Source: Pedobacter sp. Leaf170
Lineage (GTDB): Bacteria; Bacteroidota; Bacteroidia; Sphingobacteriales; Sphingobacteriaceae
Length of the DNA: 64,000 nt
Assembly (NCBI RefSeq): GCF_920984665.1
Contig: NZ_CAKLBP010000004.1
Coordinates: forward strand, 1 to 64,000
Direction: 5' to 3'
The notes under the pieces were generated by a model that saw only the letters and a program-made list of their open reading frames with translations, searched no databases and had not been told where the DNA came from. Numbering within the stretch: position 1 is the stretch's first letter; every line of letters begins with the position of its first letter. Below are positions 36,033 to 44,965 of this stretch, piece by piece. The position numbers were made by a program, and so were the translations under genes.

Positions 36033-36740
36033 TTAAACCAAATAGAAGAATGTAAATACAAACACCCATACTAAATCTACGAAGTGCCAATATAAACCAA
36101 CTTTTTCAACCATCAAATAATGACCTCTTTTTTCAAACGTTCCGTTGATGGTCATAATTAAAATGATTATATTAATGATAACACCACTAAATACGTGAAA
36201 ACCGTGGAAACCAGTTATTGTAAAAAATAAGTTTGAAAACTGCTGAGCCGACACTAGAGAAACATCACCAGAAAACAAATGTTTTAAAGTTTCCATTGGA
36301 GGAATTTTACCCCAACCAAAACCTTCGTGGAATAAGTGCGTCCACTCTAAAGCCTGACAACCCAAGAACATAAATCCACCAATGATAGTTGCAATCATCC
36401 AGCCTATTACTTCTTTTTTTGAATTTCTATGTCCTGCTTCTACAGCTAATACCATCGTGACAGAACTCATAATCAAAATGAATGTCATGATACCAACGAA
36501 TACTAATGGTGCTCCATGATCCATAACACCAGGAATTGATTGAAAAACCAAATCCGGATCAGGCCATGTTAATTTTGAAAAACGCTGAGAACCATAGTAT
36601 ATCAACAGCGATGAAAATGTAAAAGCATCTGATAAGAGGAAAAACCACATCATGATTTTACCATATTCTACTGACCAGGGCGAACGACCACCACTCCATG
36701 GTCCTGTTTTAACGTGATCTAATTGTGATACTGAATTCAT
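36033..36740 (-). CDS. Cytochrome c oxidase subunit III
   Basis: 235 residues of the heme-copper oxidase subunit III family, with about five to seven helices. Marker segments are KIMMWFFLLSDAFTFSSLLIYYG, FLGCQALEW, FFTITGFHGFHVFSG and VGLYWHFVDLVWVFVFTFFY. It is the canonical copy of two subunit III-like genes in the operon. It supports oxygen supply and stability of subunit I. 20 bp before the subunit IV gene. Confidence 0.93.
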   Translation of the reverse strand: MNSVSQLDHVKTGPWSGGRSPWSVEYGKIMMWFFLLSDAFTFSSLLIYYGSQRFSKLTWPDPDLVFQSIPGVMDHGAPLVFVGIMTFILIMSSVTMVLAVEAGHRNSKKEVIGWMIATIIGGFMFLGCQALEWTHLFHEGFGWGKIPPMETLKHLFSGDVSLVSAQQFSNLFFTITGFHGFHVFSGVIINIIILIMTINGTFEKRGHYLMVEKVGLYWHFVDLVWVFVFTFFYLV

Positions 36741-36771
36741 TTGGAAATAGTATAATAGTTTGTTAACAAAT

Positions 36772-37350
36772 TTAACGGTTCAAAAGTAAAAAAACATACA
36801 GATATATCCATAATATATCTATAAAATGCCAAAAAATAGAAGTTATTTCCATACGGAATTTATTTTTTGACAATGGAATATTTTTATAACTACCCACTAA
36901 ACTGCTGATTATAAAACCTAAACCAGCAATAATATGGAATAAGTGCATTAACGGCACTACATAGATAAATGATATTGCAGCATTGTTTCCTACAAGAGTT
37001 GCTCCGGTTTTAACCATGCTTCCCCATGCCACAAACTGCATAAAAGCAAATCCGAAAGCTAAAATCATTGTTAGCCACAACATTTTACGTTGCAATTGGA
37101 AATTTAATTTTCTTAATGCTCTTGATGCTAATGTTAGCGTAACACTACTGGCAATAATAATTAATGTACTGTAAATAAAAGCATCTGGTAAAACTAAACC
37201 ATGCCCCTTACCTTTTGATGCAGCGAATACCAGATAGTAACTGGTAAAACCGCCAAACATAATTGTAGATGAAACGACAAAAAGCCATACTACAAATTTC
37301 TTTGGCCTTGGGTCGAATATATCTTGTGTATTTTCCATTGTTAAAATCAT
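36772..37350 (-). CDS. Second cytochrome c oxidase subunit III-like protein
   Basis: 192 residues, five predicted helices, ending ITSIFWHFIDILWIYLYVFLLL, the typical COX3 end. It is shorter than the neighbouring subunit III. Bacteroidota caa3 operons usually carry such a pair, probably both assembled in the complex. The ATG at 37338 (MENTQDIFDPRPKKF) is an equally likely start. It lies 6 nt after the heme O synthase gene. Confidence 0.9.
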   Translation of the reverse strand: MILTMENTQDIFDPRPKKFVVWLFVVSSTIMFGGFTSYYLVFAASKGKGHGLVLPDAFIYSTLIIIASSVTLTLASRALRKLNFQLQRKMLWLTMILAFGFAFMQFVAWGSMVKTGATLVGNNAAISFIYVVPLMHLFHIIAGLGFIISSLVGSYKNIPLSKNKFRMEITSIFWHFIDILWIYLYVFLLLNR

Positions 37351-37356
37351 AAATAA

Positions 37357-38265
37357 TTATTTTGCAATAAAGTCAAACAATAAAACCAACTGTACTGCCG
37401 GGATATAAAAAAATGAGCAGAACATTACTTTCTTTGCATCTGCTAACTCTCGGTTTACCAACAATTTGAAAGCCAAATAGCTAAATATTGCGCCAGCAAT
37501 TATTGATATGACTGCTATAAAATATCCGCCAAAACCATATATTATTGGTAACAAACTTACCGGTATCAGGATAAGCGTGGTTATAAATGTAAATAGTGCC
37601 GAAGTCTTATCTCTTTTCTTAGTTGGCAATAACCTAAACCCGGCTTTCTTATAATCATCATCCAAAACCCAGGCAATAGCCCAAAAATGTGGAAATTGCC
37701 ATACAAACTGAATCAGGAATAATATAACTGCAATTTTATAATCTATATCTAAAAACAAATCCGACTTTAAGCTTCCAAATGCTGCAAGGTAGCCAATAAG
37801 TGGTGGTAATGCACCAGGTATAGCACCAACAAAAACAGCAATTGGCGATTTACGTTTTAATGGTGTATAGGCAAAAGCATAAAGTAAAATTGAGAATACA
37901 GATAATAAACCAGTTTCTAAATTTAAATGACCTAAAAGCCATGTGCCTAAAAAGGCCATAAAAACGCCTAAAACCAAACCTTGGCCTGTGGTCATTCTAC
38001 CAGCAGGCATTGGTCTATCCTTCGTTCGGCTCATTAACTTATCCAAGTCAACCTCTATAATTTCATTAAAGCAATTTGCAGCAGCTGTTACAAGAAAGCC
38101 ACCAGCAATTAAAATTAACCAGTTTTGCCATTCAATTGACGGAATGTTTCCTCGGCCAACTTGCATTTTCTGCCCAATTAAAAAAGAAATTGACGCAGAG
38201 AACACTACCGTAAAAGACAGTCTAAACTTAACTAGTTTTGAGAAATCTGAAATAAACTGCTTCAA
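37357..38265 (-). CDS. ctaB: Protoheme IX farnesyltransferase (heme O synthase)
   Basis: 302 residues, UbiA prenyltransferase superfamily, about nine membrane helices. The first Asp-rich motif is NCFNEIIEVDLDKLMSRTKDRPMPAG, and the second, DDDYKKAGFRLLP, marks CtaB/CyoE. It converts protoheme to heme O for the oxidase. The frame opens at a TTG (38265); no ATG lies between it and the upstream gene end, and the next Met is 34 codons in, inside a helix, so TTG is the likely start. It follows the heme A synthase gene by 11 nt. Confidence 0.94.
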   Translation of the reverse strand: MKQFISDFSKLVKFRLSFTVVFSASISFLIGQKMQVGRGNIPSIEWQNWLILIAGGFLVTAAANCFNEIIEVDLDKLMSRTKDRPMPAGRMTTGQGLVLGVFMAFLGTWLLGHLNLETGLLSVFSILLYAFAYTPLKRKSPIAVFVGAIPGALPPLIGYLAAFGSLKSDLFLDIDYKIAVILFLIQFVWQFPHFWAIAWVLDDDYKKAGFRLLPTKKRDKTSALFTFITTLILIPVSLLPIIYGFGGYFIAVISIIAGAIFSYLAFKLLVNRELADAKKVMFCSFFYIPAVQLVLLFDFIAK

Positions 38266-38276
38266 TATTATTAATG

Positions 38277-39329
38277 TTATTGTTTATATGTTTTTGTTCG
38301 GTAAACCAACAAATACAAATAAAACTGTAAGCTAAATAGCATTGTAGAAAATAAAATATGCAATGCTTGTGCAACCGGTGGTAAAGAAATATAGGCCAGG
38401 GCAAATCCACTTAAAAGTTGGATTGCCAAAGTAACCAAGATAAATCTTGCCGTTAACAAAGGCGCTGCTTTTCCGCTAAATCTATCTATTACCATTTTAT
38501 ATATAACGCCATTGGTAATTACTACCAGAATAGCAAAATCTCTATGATAAGAAAAAATGCTACCAACTTTTGAAACCCAAAGGTCGCGGGAAATTAAAGA
38601 TTTGGCAATAACATCAATTGCTTCCCTAACTTCAGTTCCTAATACAATTTGTATAATACTAACCGCGAGCGTAAAAAATAAAAATCCTTTTAACCAGGCT
38701 ATGCGATACATAATTACCGATGGTTCTTTATGTAGTTGTTTGGCATAGCTATACGTGTAAATAGAAATGGCCAAAAGCACCAATGCCAAAAGCATGTGCG
38801 CTGTAACCACCCATTGCATTAAGTTTGTAGAAACAACTATAGAACCCAGCCAGGCCTGATAACCAACAACAAATATATTAACTATACTCAGTAGCATTAT
38901 TCTTTTAGCAGACTTCCTGTAAGTAAAAGAAAAAACTGCTGTTAACAGTAAGAAGATACCGGCAAGCACACCAACTAAACGATTGATATATTCTGTCCAG
39001 GTTTTTGAAGGATTAAATTCCTCAGGAACAGTAATAGATTTATCATGCCTGATACTATCTGCCAATTCCATTTTACCCAAGCTCTCTAAATATTTAGCAA
39101 ATTTTTCATTCTTTTTCAATCTGCCGGCCACATATTTTTCTTTATAGTCTGCAGGTAGTTGAGAAACATCGGTTGGTGGTATGTATCTATCAAAACATTT
39201 AGGCCAATCCGGACAGCCCATGCCAGAGCCTGTACTGCGTACAATACCACCGGCAAGTATAACCAATAACGTAACGATAATGGTTATAAAATTTATCCTG
39301 ATAAAACGTTGTTCTGATCTGCTGATCAT
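38277..39329 (-). CDS. ctaA: Heme A synthase (COX15/CtaA family)
   Basis: 350 residues with eight membrane helices. Family marks are GGIVRSTGSGMGCPDWPKCF near the N-terminus, EYINRLVGVLAGIFLL, VTAHMLLALVLLAI, SYHRDFAILVV and a C-terminal VAQALHILFSTMLF; His residues in these helices bind heme. It oxidises the C8 methyl of heme O to the formyl of heme A. It is encoded between subunit I and heme O synthase. Confidence 0.93.
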   Translation of the reverse strand: MISRSEQRFIRINFITIIVTLLVILAGGIVRSTGSGMGCPDWPKCFDRYIPPTDVSQLPADYKEKYVAGRLKKNEKFAKYLESLGKMELADSIRHDKSITVPEEFNPSKTWTEYINRLVGVLAGIFLLLTAVFSFTYRKSAKRIMLLSIVNIFVVGYQAWLGSIVVSTNLMQWVVTAHMLLALVLLAISIYTYSYAKQLHKEPSVIMYRIAWLKGFLFFTLAVSIIQIVLGTEVREAIDVIAKSLISRDLWVSKVGSIFSYHRDFAILVVITNGVIYKMVIDRFSGKAAPLLTARFILVTLAIQLLSGFALAYISLPPVAQALHILFSTMLFSLQFYLYLLVYRTKTYKQ

Positions 39330-39345
39330 ATCTATTTTAAGATGA

Positions 39346-39387
39346 AAAGGGTATCCGGATAAGCAGAAACTTAATCAGATACCCTTT
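39346..39387 (-). terminator. Weak hairpin between subunit I and heme A synthase genes
   Basis: AAAGGGTATC (39346-39355) pairs with GATACCCTTT (39378-39387) around a 22-nt loop, with TTTT after the hairpin on the minus strand. It may act as a partial terminator or RNA-stability element, lowering expression of the assembly genes relative to the oxidase core. Confidence 0.4.
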
Positions 39388-39409
39388 AAAATTTGCTAAA
39401 GCTATCTAA

Positions 39410-41290
39410 CTAGCCCTTATTTTCTGTCACAGGATTGGCAAGTTCCCAATCTTGTTGTATTTTTTCTGCTTCAGTATTTCCTTCAAAATCATGAGGTAAA
39501 TTAGATCTCATTGTTTGAGAGAAAGGAACAGTTTGAGGAATGAAATCTTCATCATGACCAGGTTTGCTATAGTCATACGGCCATCTGTAAACCGTTGGAA
39601 TTTCACCAGGCCAGTTACCATGTAAATGTTCAACTGGTGCAGTCCATTCTAATGTATTTGATTCCCATGGATTTTGAGGTGCAACTTTACCTTTGAAGAT
39701 TGAGTAGAAGAAGTTCCATAAAAATGCTACCTGAGCTAGTGCTGCCATAATAGCAGCCCAAGTTACAAATACGTTAACCGTTAACCATTTCTTCATGAAT
39801 TCAAATTCAGTAAATGCATAGTAACGACGTGGAACGCCATCTAAACCTAAAAAGTGTAATGGGAAGAACACTAAATAAGCTGCAATAAATGTTAGCCAAA
39901 AGTGTAAGTAACCAAGTTTCGCATTCATCATACGACCAAACATTCTTGGAAACCAATGATAAACACCAGCAAGCATACCGAAGATAGCTGCAGAACCCAT
40001 TACCAAATGGAAGTGGGCCACTACGAAATACGTATCGTGTAAATTAATGTCTAATGAAGCATTACCTAAGAATAATCCTGTTAAACCGCCAGAGATAAAG
40101 AATGATACTAAACCGATAGCAAATAACATTGCCGGAGTGAAACGAATGTTACCTCTCCATAATGTAGCCAAATAGTTAAATGTTTTTACTGCTGATGGAA
40201 CCGCAATAATTAATGTTGTAATCATGAATACGCCGCCCAATAAAGGATTCATACCCGTTACAAACATATGGTGACCCCAAACGATAAACGAAAGTACGGT
40301 AATACCGATTAGAGAGTAAACCATCGCATGGTAACCAAAAATTGGTTTACGTGAATTTACCGAAATAACTTCTGATGAGATACCCAATGCAGGCATAATT
40401 ACAATATATACCTCCGGGTGACCTAAGAACCAAAATAAGTGTTGCCATAAAATCGGAGAACCACCTTCGTTAGGTAAGATATTTGTACCCATAACAATAT
40501 CAGACAAGTAAAAACTTGTTCCGAAACTACGGTCGAAAACTAAAAGTACCACACCAGCAACCAATACCGGGAATGATAAGATACCCAATATCGCTGTTAA
40601 GAAGAATGCCCAGATTGTTAAAGGCATTTTCCATAAATCCATACCTTTAGTACGCATGTTTAAAATTGTACTTACGTAATTAATACCACCCATTAATGAT
40701 GATGCTACGAAAAGTACCATACTGATTAACCACATCGTCATACCCATTCCAGAACCAGGAATTGCTGTAGGCAAAGCCGATAATGGAGGATAAACTGTCC
40801 AACCACCAGAAGCTGGTCCGGTTTGTATAAAGAATGAAGCCATCATTATCACACAGGCTGTAAAGAAAAACCAATATGAAAGCATGTTTAAGAATGGCGA
40901 TGCCATATCTCTGGCTCCAATTTGTAATGGAATTAACAAATTACTGAAAGTACCACTTAAACCTGCGGTTAACACAAAGAATACCATGATGGTACCGTGA
41001 ATGGTTACTAATGCTAAATAGAAATCAGATTTAATACGACCACCTTCAGCCCATTTTCCTAAAAATGTTTCTAAGAAAGGGAAACTTTTATCTGGCCATG
41101 CTAATTGAATACGGAATAAAATTGATAGACCCATTGCAATAACCGCCATAATAATACCGGTTACTAAAAATTGCTTCGCAATCATTTTGTGGTCCATACT
41201 GAAGATATACTTTGAAATCAAAGTCTCCTTATGGTGCCCGTGATCAGCGTGATCGTGATTGTGTTCGTCGTGTAATGCTATTGTTGACAT
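39410..41290 (-). CDS. ctaD: Cytochrome c oxidase subunit I (caa3 type)
   Basis: 626 residues with about twelve or more helices. It starts with a His-rich segment (HDEHNHDHADHGHHKE). The catalytic signature is present: low-spin heme ligand region VTIHGTIMVFF, the CuB/Tyr-His block FWFLGHPEVYIVIMPALG, the CuB pair WGHHMFVTGM, and heme ligands in HDTYFVVAHFHLVMGS. It reduces oxygen to water and pumps protons. It is 23 bp after the subunit II gene. Confidence 0.97.
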   Translation of the reverse strand: MSTIALHDEHNHDHADHGHHKETLISKYIFSMDHKMIAKQFLVTGIIMAVIAMGLSILFRIQLAWPDKSFPFLETFLGKWAEGGRIKSDFYLALVTIHGTIMVFFVLTAGLSGTFSNLLIPLQIGARDMASPFLNMLSYWFFFTACVIMMASFFIQTGPASGGWTVYPPLSALPTAIPGSGMGMTMWLISMVLFVASSLMGGINYVSTILNMRTKGMDLWKMPLTIWAFFLTAILGILSFPVLVAGVVLLVFDRSFGTSFYLSDIVMGTNILPNEGGSPILWQHLFWFLGHPEVYIVIMPALGISSEVISVNSRKPIFGYHAMVYSLIGITVLSFIVWGHHMFVTGMNPLLGGVFMITTLIIAVPSAVKTFNYLATLWRGNIRFTPAMLFAIGLVSFFISGGLTGLFLGNASLDINLHDTYFVVAHFHLVMGSAAIFGMLAGVYHWFPRMFGRMMNAKLGYLHFWLTFIAAYLVFFPLHFLGLDGVPRRYYAFTEFEFMKKWLTVNVFVTWAAIMAALAQVAFLWNFFYSIFKGKVAPQNPWESNTLEWTAPVEHLHGNWPGEIPTVYRWPYDYSKPGHDEDFIPQTVPFSQTMRSNLPHDFEGNTEAEKIQQDWELANPVTENKG

Positions 41291-41313
41291 AATTCTTTTC
41301 GCTCTTCGGTATA

Positions 41314-42546
41314 TTATTTATTTAAAGCCATTTGGTTTGTTTTAACAGCTGCAGAATCTGTAGCTATCGAATCTGAACCTGCTTCTACAGGTTTAGGTGC
41401 CACTGGCAAATTAAATTGTTTTCTTAAATCATCATTTAAGTAAGGTTTTTGCTCTGCAATCCACTCATCATATTCCTTTTGAGAAACTACACGTACAACC
41501 TTTTGCATGTTGTAGTGACCAGAACCGCAAATTTTTGCGCAATAAAATAAGTACTTAAAATTTGGATCGTTAGTTTTTTGCTGCATCTCTGCAGTGGTAA
41601 TGGTTGGTGTAAATTCAAAGATAGTTTGCATACCCGGTACAGTGTTTAACTGTACTCTAAAGTGTGGCAGGTAAAAACTGTGAATAACATCTTTACTCAT
41701 TAAAAGCAACTTAACTGATTTTCCAACCGGAATAACCATTTCATCAGCCATTAAATCGTCACGAGATTTTAAATCTTTAAAATCTATACCTAAAGTATTT
41801 GAAGCAGTAGTTAATTTATAGTTTTTCTTACCTACAACACCATCTGCACCAGGATAACGGATTGACCATTTGAACTGCTCTGAAGTAACTTCAATTTGAA
41901 GTGGTTTGTTATTTGGGTCTTCAACTTTATAAAAAATTGATCTCCAGGTTAAGAAACCCATTAACACTAATACAGTTAAAACTAATGCCGGAACAATTGT
42001 CCAGATTTTTTCGATTGTATTATTGTGAGGATAATAATATGCTTTTCTCTTTGCAGAATATTTATAAACGTAAGAAAACCCGAATAATAAAATGTGAGTT
42101 ACTACAAAAACAATCGTTGTGATAATTAACGTTAGGTTAAACATCTTATCAATACGTTCTCCATGTACTGATGCTGCATCTGGTAACAACATTGCACCGT
42201 GTACTGTATATTCCCAATACACACCATACAATCCTAAAACTAAGAACAATGCAAATAAACTTGCATGAACCCTGTTCCAGTTAATACCTACGGGTTTACC
42301 TTGTGCTTCGCGGCTTAATTCATAAACTCTTATGGCTTTACCCACAATAGCAATGAATAAACATATGGCCAGGAATACCAGTACATAAAAAATTACTGAT
42401 TTGTAAACCTCACCCATATCAACTTTCGGTGCCGCGGCAGCTCCTGCTGCTGCATCTTGCGCAAATACGCTCGTGTTAGCAAAAACAGTAAGTAATACTG
42501 CTAAAGCTGCGGTCGTTTTATTCGTGATAAACTTTCTTAAACTCAT
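41314..42546 (-). CDS. coxB: Cytochrome c oxidase subunit II
   Basis: 410 residues, longer than usual because of an extra N-terminal signal segment and helix (about 1-75) before the usual two helices. The periplasmic CuA domain has IHSFYLPHFRVQLNTVPGM and the CuA ligands in CAKICGSGHYNM. A disordered tail rich in Ala and Asp follows. No cytochrome c domain is fused to it; electrons are probably delivered by ActE or ActA of the adjacent complex. 64 bp after actF. Confidence 0.95.
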   Translation of the reverse strand: MSLRKFITNKTTAALAVLLTVFANTSVFAQDAAAGAAAAPKVDMGEVYKSVIFYVLVFLAICLFIAIVGKAIRVYELSREAQGKPVGINWNRVHASLFALFLVLGLYGVYWEYTVHGAMLLPDAASVHGERIDKMFNLTLIITTIVFVVTHILLFGFSYVYKYSAKRKAYYYPHNNTIEKIWTIVPALVLTVLVLMGFLTWRSIFYKVEDPNNKPLQIEVTSEQFKWSIRYPGADGVVGKKNYKLTTASNTLGIDFKDLKSRDDLMADEMVIPVGKSVKLLLMSKDVIHSFYLPHFRVQLNTVPGMQTIFEFTPTITTAEMQQKTNDPNFKYLFYCAKICGSGHYNMQKVVRVVSQKEYDEWIAEQKPYLNDDLRKQFNLPVAPKPVEAGSDSIATDSAAVKTNQMALNK

Positions 42547-42610
42547 TTTCTTAAAAGTAGTACGCTGTACTTCTATATAATAATTAAATATTCGCTATTG
42601 TAAACATCAA

Positions 42611-43834
42611 CTACAGCTGATGATGTAAGCTTTCTTGTAATAAAGGGTGATTTTTAGCAATTAAAGGTTTTTTACTTAAGTTGCTTAAAACCGTAAAGGT
42701 AAATAATCCAACGAAACCAATCGCAGTACCAATCTCAATAATACCAAATCCGTTGTGTCCATCCTCTACCGCACCTGGCATAATCATTTGATAATAATCT
42801 ACCCAGTGACCAAGCAATACTACGATTGAAACAAATAATAATTTAACATCAGTTCTCTTATTATCTCTATCCATTAATAATAATACCGGTGCAAGGAAAT
42901 TCATTGCAAGGTTAAGGAAGAACCAGAATTTATAATATTCGAATCTTCTGTAGAAATAAACGGTTTCCTCTGGCATGTTTGCATAATAAATTAATAAGAA
43001 CTGTGCAAACCATACATAAGTCCAGAAGATAGAGAAACCAAAAATGAACTGACCTAAGTTATGTAAGTGGCTATTGTTAACCCATTGCATATATCCAGCT
43101 CTTCTTAATAAGATTAAGATGATTGCAATTGTAGCTAAACTGCTTACCCACATTGCTGCGAAGTTGTACCAACCAAACATAGTTGAGAACCAATGCGCTT
43201 CTAATGACATGATTGTATCAAAAGCAAAAATAGGCGTTGTAAAACCGTAGATAACTAAGAAAATACAAGCATTTTTAAAGCTTTTTCTGTATGAATTTAA
43301 ACCACCTTGTAAATCTTCGTTGTAAGAATATTTTACAAACATCATTGCAAAAATGCTATACACACCTAAAAACACTACCTGACGACCTAAAAAGAAAGGT
43401 ACATTTAAGAATACAGCTTTACCTGCAATAAGCGCATCGTAATTAGGGCTGTTTGGGTCTGTTAAACCGTCAGCATGCCAATGGTGATATAAGTTATGTG
43501 TATATAAACCTGCAGAAATAATAACAACAAGTATTACAGCAGCAATAGGCAATGTTTTAGCCATGGCTTGCGGTACACGTAAAATTGAAGCAGACCATCC
43601 TGCCTGAGCAACAAATTGAATAGCAAGGAAAAACATACCAGACATACAAACGCATGCAAAGTAATATCCCATAAGTAACAGGTTGGCAAAAGTACGCTCG
43701 TGCATTACTTTATCGCCAGCAATAAAACCGTAAGCAATAGCAAGCACACCTAAGGCTATACCAACTATACTTAAAGTTTTTACTTTTCCTGTAAACTCAA
43801 ATTGTTCACTAAAATTAATATTGTGAGTTCCCAT
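42611..43834 (-). CDS. actF: Alternative complex III membrane subunit ActF
   Basis: 407 residues, about ten membrane helices. It matches the ActF quinol:cytochrome c oxidoreductase subunit found in Bacteroidota: SIVGIALGVLAIAYGF, QFVAQAGWSASILRVPQAM, RQVVFLGVYSIFAMMFVKYSYNEDLQGG and YYQMIMPG. It forms the membrane core together with ActC. 15 bp after actE. Confidence 0.9.
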   Translation of the reverse strand: MGTHNINFSEQFEFTGKVKTLSIVGIALGVLAIAYGFIAGDKVMHERTFANLLLMGYYFACVCMSGMFFLAIQFVAQAGWSASILRVPQAMAKTLPIAAVILVVIISAGLYTHNLYHHWHADGLTDPNSPNYDALIAGKAVFLNVPFFLGRQVVFLGVYSIFAMMFVKYSYNEDLQGGLNSYRKSFKNACIFLVIYGFTTPIFAFDTIMSLEAHWFSTMFGWYNFAAMWVSSLATIAIILILLRRAGYMQWVNNSHLHNLGQFIFGFSIFWTYVWFAQFLLIYYANMPEETVYFYRRFEYYKFWFFLNLAMNFLAPVLLLMDRDNKRTDVKLLFVSIVVLLGHWVDYYQMIMPGAVEDGHNGFGIIEIGTAIGFVGLFTFTVLSNLSKKPLIAKNHPLLQESLHHQL

Positions 43835-43849
43835 TTATATCTGCTTTAC

Positions 43850-44434
43850 TTATTGTCCTTTTTGTAATTGTTGAACATACAACACAACTTTCCAACGATC
43901 TGTTGGCGTGATTTGCGAAGCATGCGAGCCCATGTTATTTACACCATATGTAATTGTATGATATATTTTTCCTGCCGTTAAATCTACCATATTACCACCT
44001 CTTGATGAAGCACCGGTTTGGTAAGCAGGTACACCGTTAAATTTTTCTATCTTAACTAAGTGACCTTGTCCATCACCTTTCTCACCGTGACATGGTGCAC
44101 AGAAAACAACAAATGAATGTTTACCTTCTGCAAGAGTAGTGCTATCTGCAACTAACGGATTAACCATTTTAGCGCCAGCTTCGTTATATCCTTCTAATGT
44201 ATTTGGATATTGATCGTACTCTGTAAAACCTACAGGTTTAGTATTTGCAGGAGGTAACTGTGCAGTTTTACCATCCTTAAAGTTTTTATTTGGCTGATCC
44301 GGGTTGTAAGCAATCGGATCATACATATTCCTGGCATATTCTAAACCAGTACTACGTTTATCTCTACAAGCCGAAAAAGTAGCTGCAAAAGCGATAGCTA
44401 AAAACGCGGCATAAACAAATTTATTCTTATTCAT
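43850..44434 (-). CDS. actE: Alternative complex III monoheme cytochrome ActE
   Basis: 194 residues from the ATG at 44434 (MNKNKFVYAAFLA), preferred because it starts a proper lipoprotein signal with Cys in TFSAC. A single heme motif, CAPCHGEKGDGQG, lies near residue 115-120, with the likely Met ligand later (NNMGSH). It transfers electrons from the complex to the oxidase in the periplasm. Its start overlaps the end of actD by 8 nt. Confidence 0.92.
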   Translation of the reverse strand: MNKNKFVYAAFLAIAFAATFSACRDKRSTGLEYARNMYDPIAYNPDQPNKNFKDGKTAQLPPANTKPVGFTEYDQYPNTLEGYNEAGAKMVNPLVADSTTLAEGKHSFVVFCAPCHGEKGDGQGHLVKIEKFNGVPAYQTGASSRGGNMVDLTAGKIYHTITYGVNNMGSHASQITPTDRWKVVLYVQQLQKGQ

Positions 44435-44963
44435 AGCTAATGTACTTCCTTTCATTATACTTTACTTCTAAAGCACCTGCATCTTTTAATAAACCATCAA
44501 TTACAGTGTGCGATGCATTTTCGTGTGCATCTATTGCAATCACAAAACGATCATCAGTAGCACGTAAATCCATTACTCTTGGCGATCTGCCCGGAAATAA
44601 ATGGGTTGATGCATAATAAGTTAACACCATACCGAATGCACAGAATAATACTGTTAATTCGAACATTATCGGAATAAAATCCGGCAATGCAAATGATGGT
44701 TTACCACCGATATTTACTTTCCAATCGATAACTGCACAAAAATAAATTAAAGCAAAAGCTGCGCAAGTTCCAGTAATACCAAAGCAAAATGCTGCGATAT
44801 CGATTCTCGATCTTTGAATTCCTAATTTGGCTTCTATTCCGTGTATAGGCATTGGAGTATAAACATCATAAATGCTGATGTTATTTTCCTGAAGTTTCTC
44901 GATGCCATGCATCATTTCGTCAGGGTCGCCAAAGCTGCCTAAAATATATTTGATATCACTCAT
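44427..44963 (-). CDS. actD: Alternative complex III subunit ActD (DUF3341)
   Basis: 178 residues. The N-terminal cytoplasmic domain (GSFGDPDEMMHGIEKLQENNISIYDVYTPMPIHGIE) and two membrane helices (about 60-80 and 95-118) are the DUF3341 pattern. A C-terminal segment FPGRSPRVMDLRATDDRFVI follows. A peripheral structural subunit of the complex. 2 nt after actC. Confidence 0.92.
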   Translation of the reverse strand: MSDIKYILGSFGDPDEMMHGIEKLQENNISIYDVYTPMPIHGIEAKLGIQRSRIDIAAFCFGITGTCAAFALIYFCAVIDWKVNIGGKPSFALPDFIPIMFELTVLFCAFGMVLTYYASTHLFPGRSPRVMDLRATDDRFVIAIDAHENASHTVIDGLLKDAGALEVKYNERKYISYE

Positions 44964-44965
44964 TG

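Noticed and set aside
38228..38410. Minus-strand ORF of 60 codons across the ctaA/ctaB junction
   Set aside because: It is an out-of-frame shadow of heme A synthase and its neighbour.
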